Assembly: GCF_024763615.1 (NCBI RefSeq)
Contig: NC_077224.1
Coordinates: 37,830,712 to 37,894,711, forward strand
Length of the DNA stretch: 64,000 nucleotides
Source: Phlebotomus papatasi
Lineage: Eukaryota; Arthropoda; Insecta; Diptera; Psychodidae
Direction: 5' to 3'
In this document: in pieces, positions 63,780-64,000 of the stretch
How the letters are laid out: each line of letters starts with the position of its first letter
How positions within the stretch are numbered: the stretch's first letter is position 1
The notes under the pieces: generated by a model
The model's database searches: none
What the model saw: the letters and a program-made list of their open reading frames with translations, nothing else
Told to the model about the DNA's origin: nothing
Position numbers and translations under genes: made by a program

Positions 63780-63996
63780 GGGGAAGGCTTTCAGGTTTCG
63801 CACACAGTCTAGGTTGGAACACTATGTATTTCTTTCCATATTGTTTTAATGAAATTTACCTATATGGCAATATAGTTTAATAAGTTTAGTATTAAGTCGC
63901 ACAATTCCTAAAAAATGGTCAGATTTGTCAAAGGGATATGGAAAGAATATGAAGTGTTCGACGGTAGAGTATGTGCGAAGCTTGAAAGCCTTTACC
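63780..63996. mobile_element. GGGGAAGGCTTTCAGG MITE, about 217 bp
   Basis: Left GGGGAAGGCTTTCAGGTTTC then GCACACAG; right GTGCGAAGCTTGAAAGCCTT then TACC; TA outside both ends. A left-end relative is at about 18485. Confidence 0.7.
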
Positions 63997-64000
63997 TACC

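Noticed and set aside
1..64000. CRISPR arrays, bacterial operons or viral genomes
   Set aside because: Introns, GT-AG exons, LINE/SINE/MITE content and low coding density mark this as insect nuclear DNA; the tandem arrays have no spacer-repeat structure.

Overview
The window reads as AT-rich nuclear DNA of an insect, most likely a lower (nematoceran) dipteran. The reasons are a spliced short neuropeptide F (sNPF) precursor whose peptides match fly and mosquito sNPFs, a full-length Jockey-type LINE, tRNA-derived SINEs, and very many small DNA transposons with TA, TTAA, 3-bp or 8-bp target duplications. The exact genus cannot be read from the sequence. Almost all short open reading frames look like chance or transposon relics.

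The only host gene I can support is sNPF on the minus strand (33146-43248). It has five exons found here: a signal-peptide exon at 43.2 kb, three closely spaced peptide exons at 42.2-42.7 kb, then an 8.9-kb intron and a last peptide exon at 33.2 kb. The predicted 199-aa precursor carries two SPSLRLRF-amide and two RLRW-amide peptides. The first exon starts with a splice acceptor, so at least one 5' UTR exon and the promoter lie upstream (higher coordinates), possibly in the 20 kb to the right. One more low-confidence exon-like segment lies on the minus strand at 17.0 kb.

Left part (0-33 kb): a decayed pogo-type transposase (91-659), TA-flanked MITEs, a family of TTAA-flanked piggyBac-like elements with central palindromes, and a complete Jockey-clade retrotransposon (7323-11669, 7-bp target duplication, long intact ORF1 and ORF2, ORF1 lacking an ATG at its expected start). 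Then come densely nested MITEs (13-27 kb), including a Tourist/Harbinger-like foldback inserted into the TTAA end of another element. Two pogo-derived 1.07-kb elements (20.9 and 62.0 kb) serve as filled and empty sites for a nested insertion. A 1.1-kb element with AGGTGAGATT ends (29.3 kb) and two SINEs (30.6-31.2 kb) follow.

Middle (33-42 kb, the last sNPF intron): a 130-bp hAT MITE with a perfect 8-bp duplication, and a 1662-bp near-perfect palindrome made of two head-to-head 5' halves of a Tc1-like transposon. Next to it are a second Tc1-like element with TIRs of about 100 bp, a SINE interrupted by a TTAA element, and a 1.3-kb structure of about 21-bp tandem units running in opposite orientations on its two sides. 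These are carried in the primary sNPF transcript if the gene model is right.

Right part (43-64 kb): mostly unique AT-rich sequence, with scattered TA-flanked MITEs related to those on the left, a second near-identical copy of the 337-bp CACTGGTAAAAAT MITE (48.9 kb), more SINEs, a 1.77-kb copy of the AGGTGAGATT element (55.8 kb) and a second pogo-derived element (62.0 kb).
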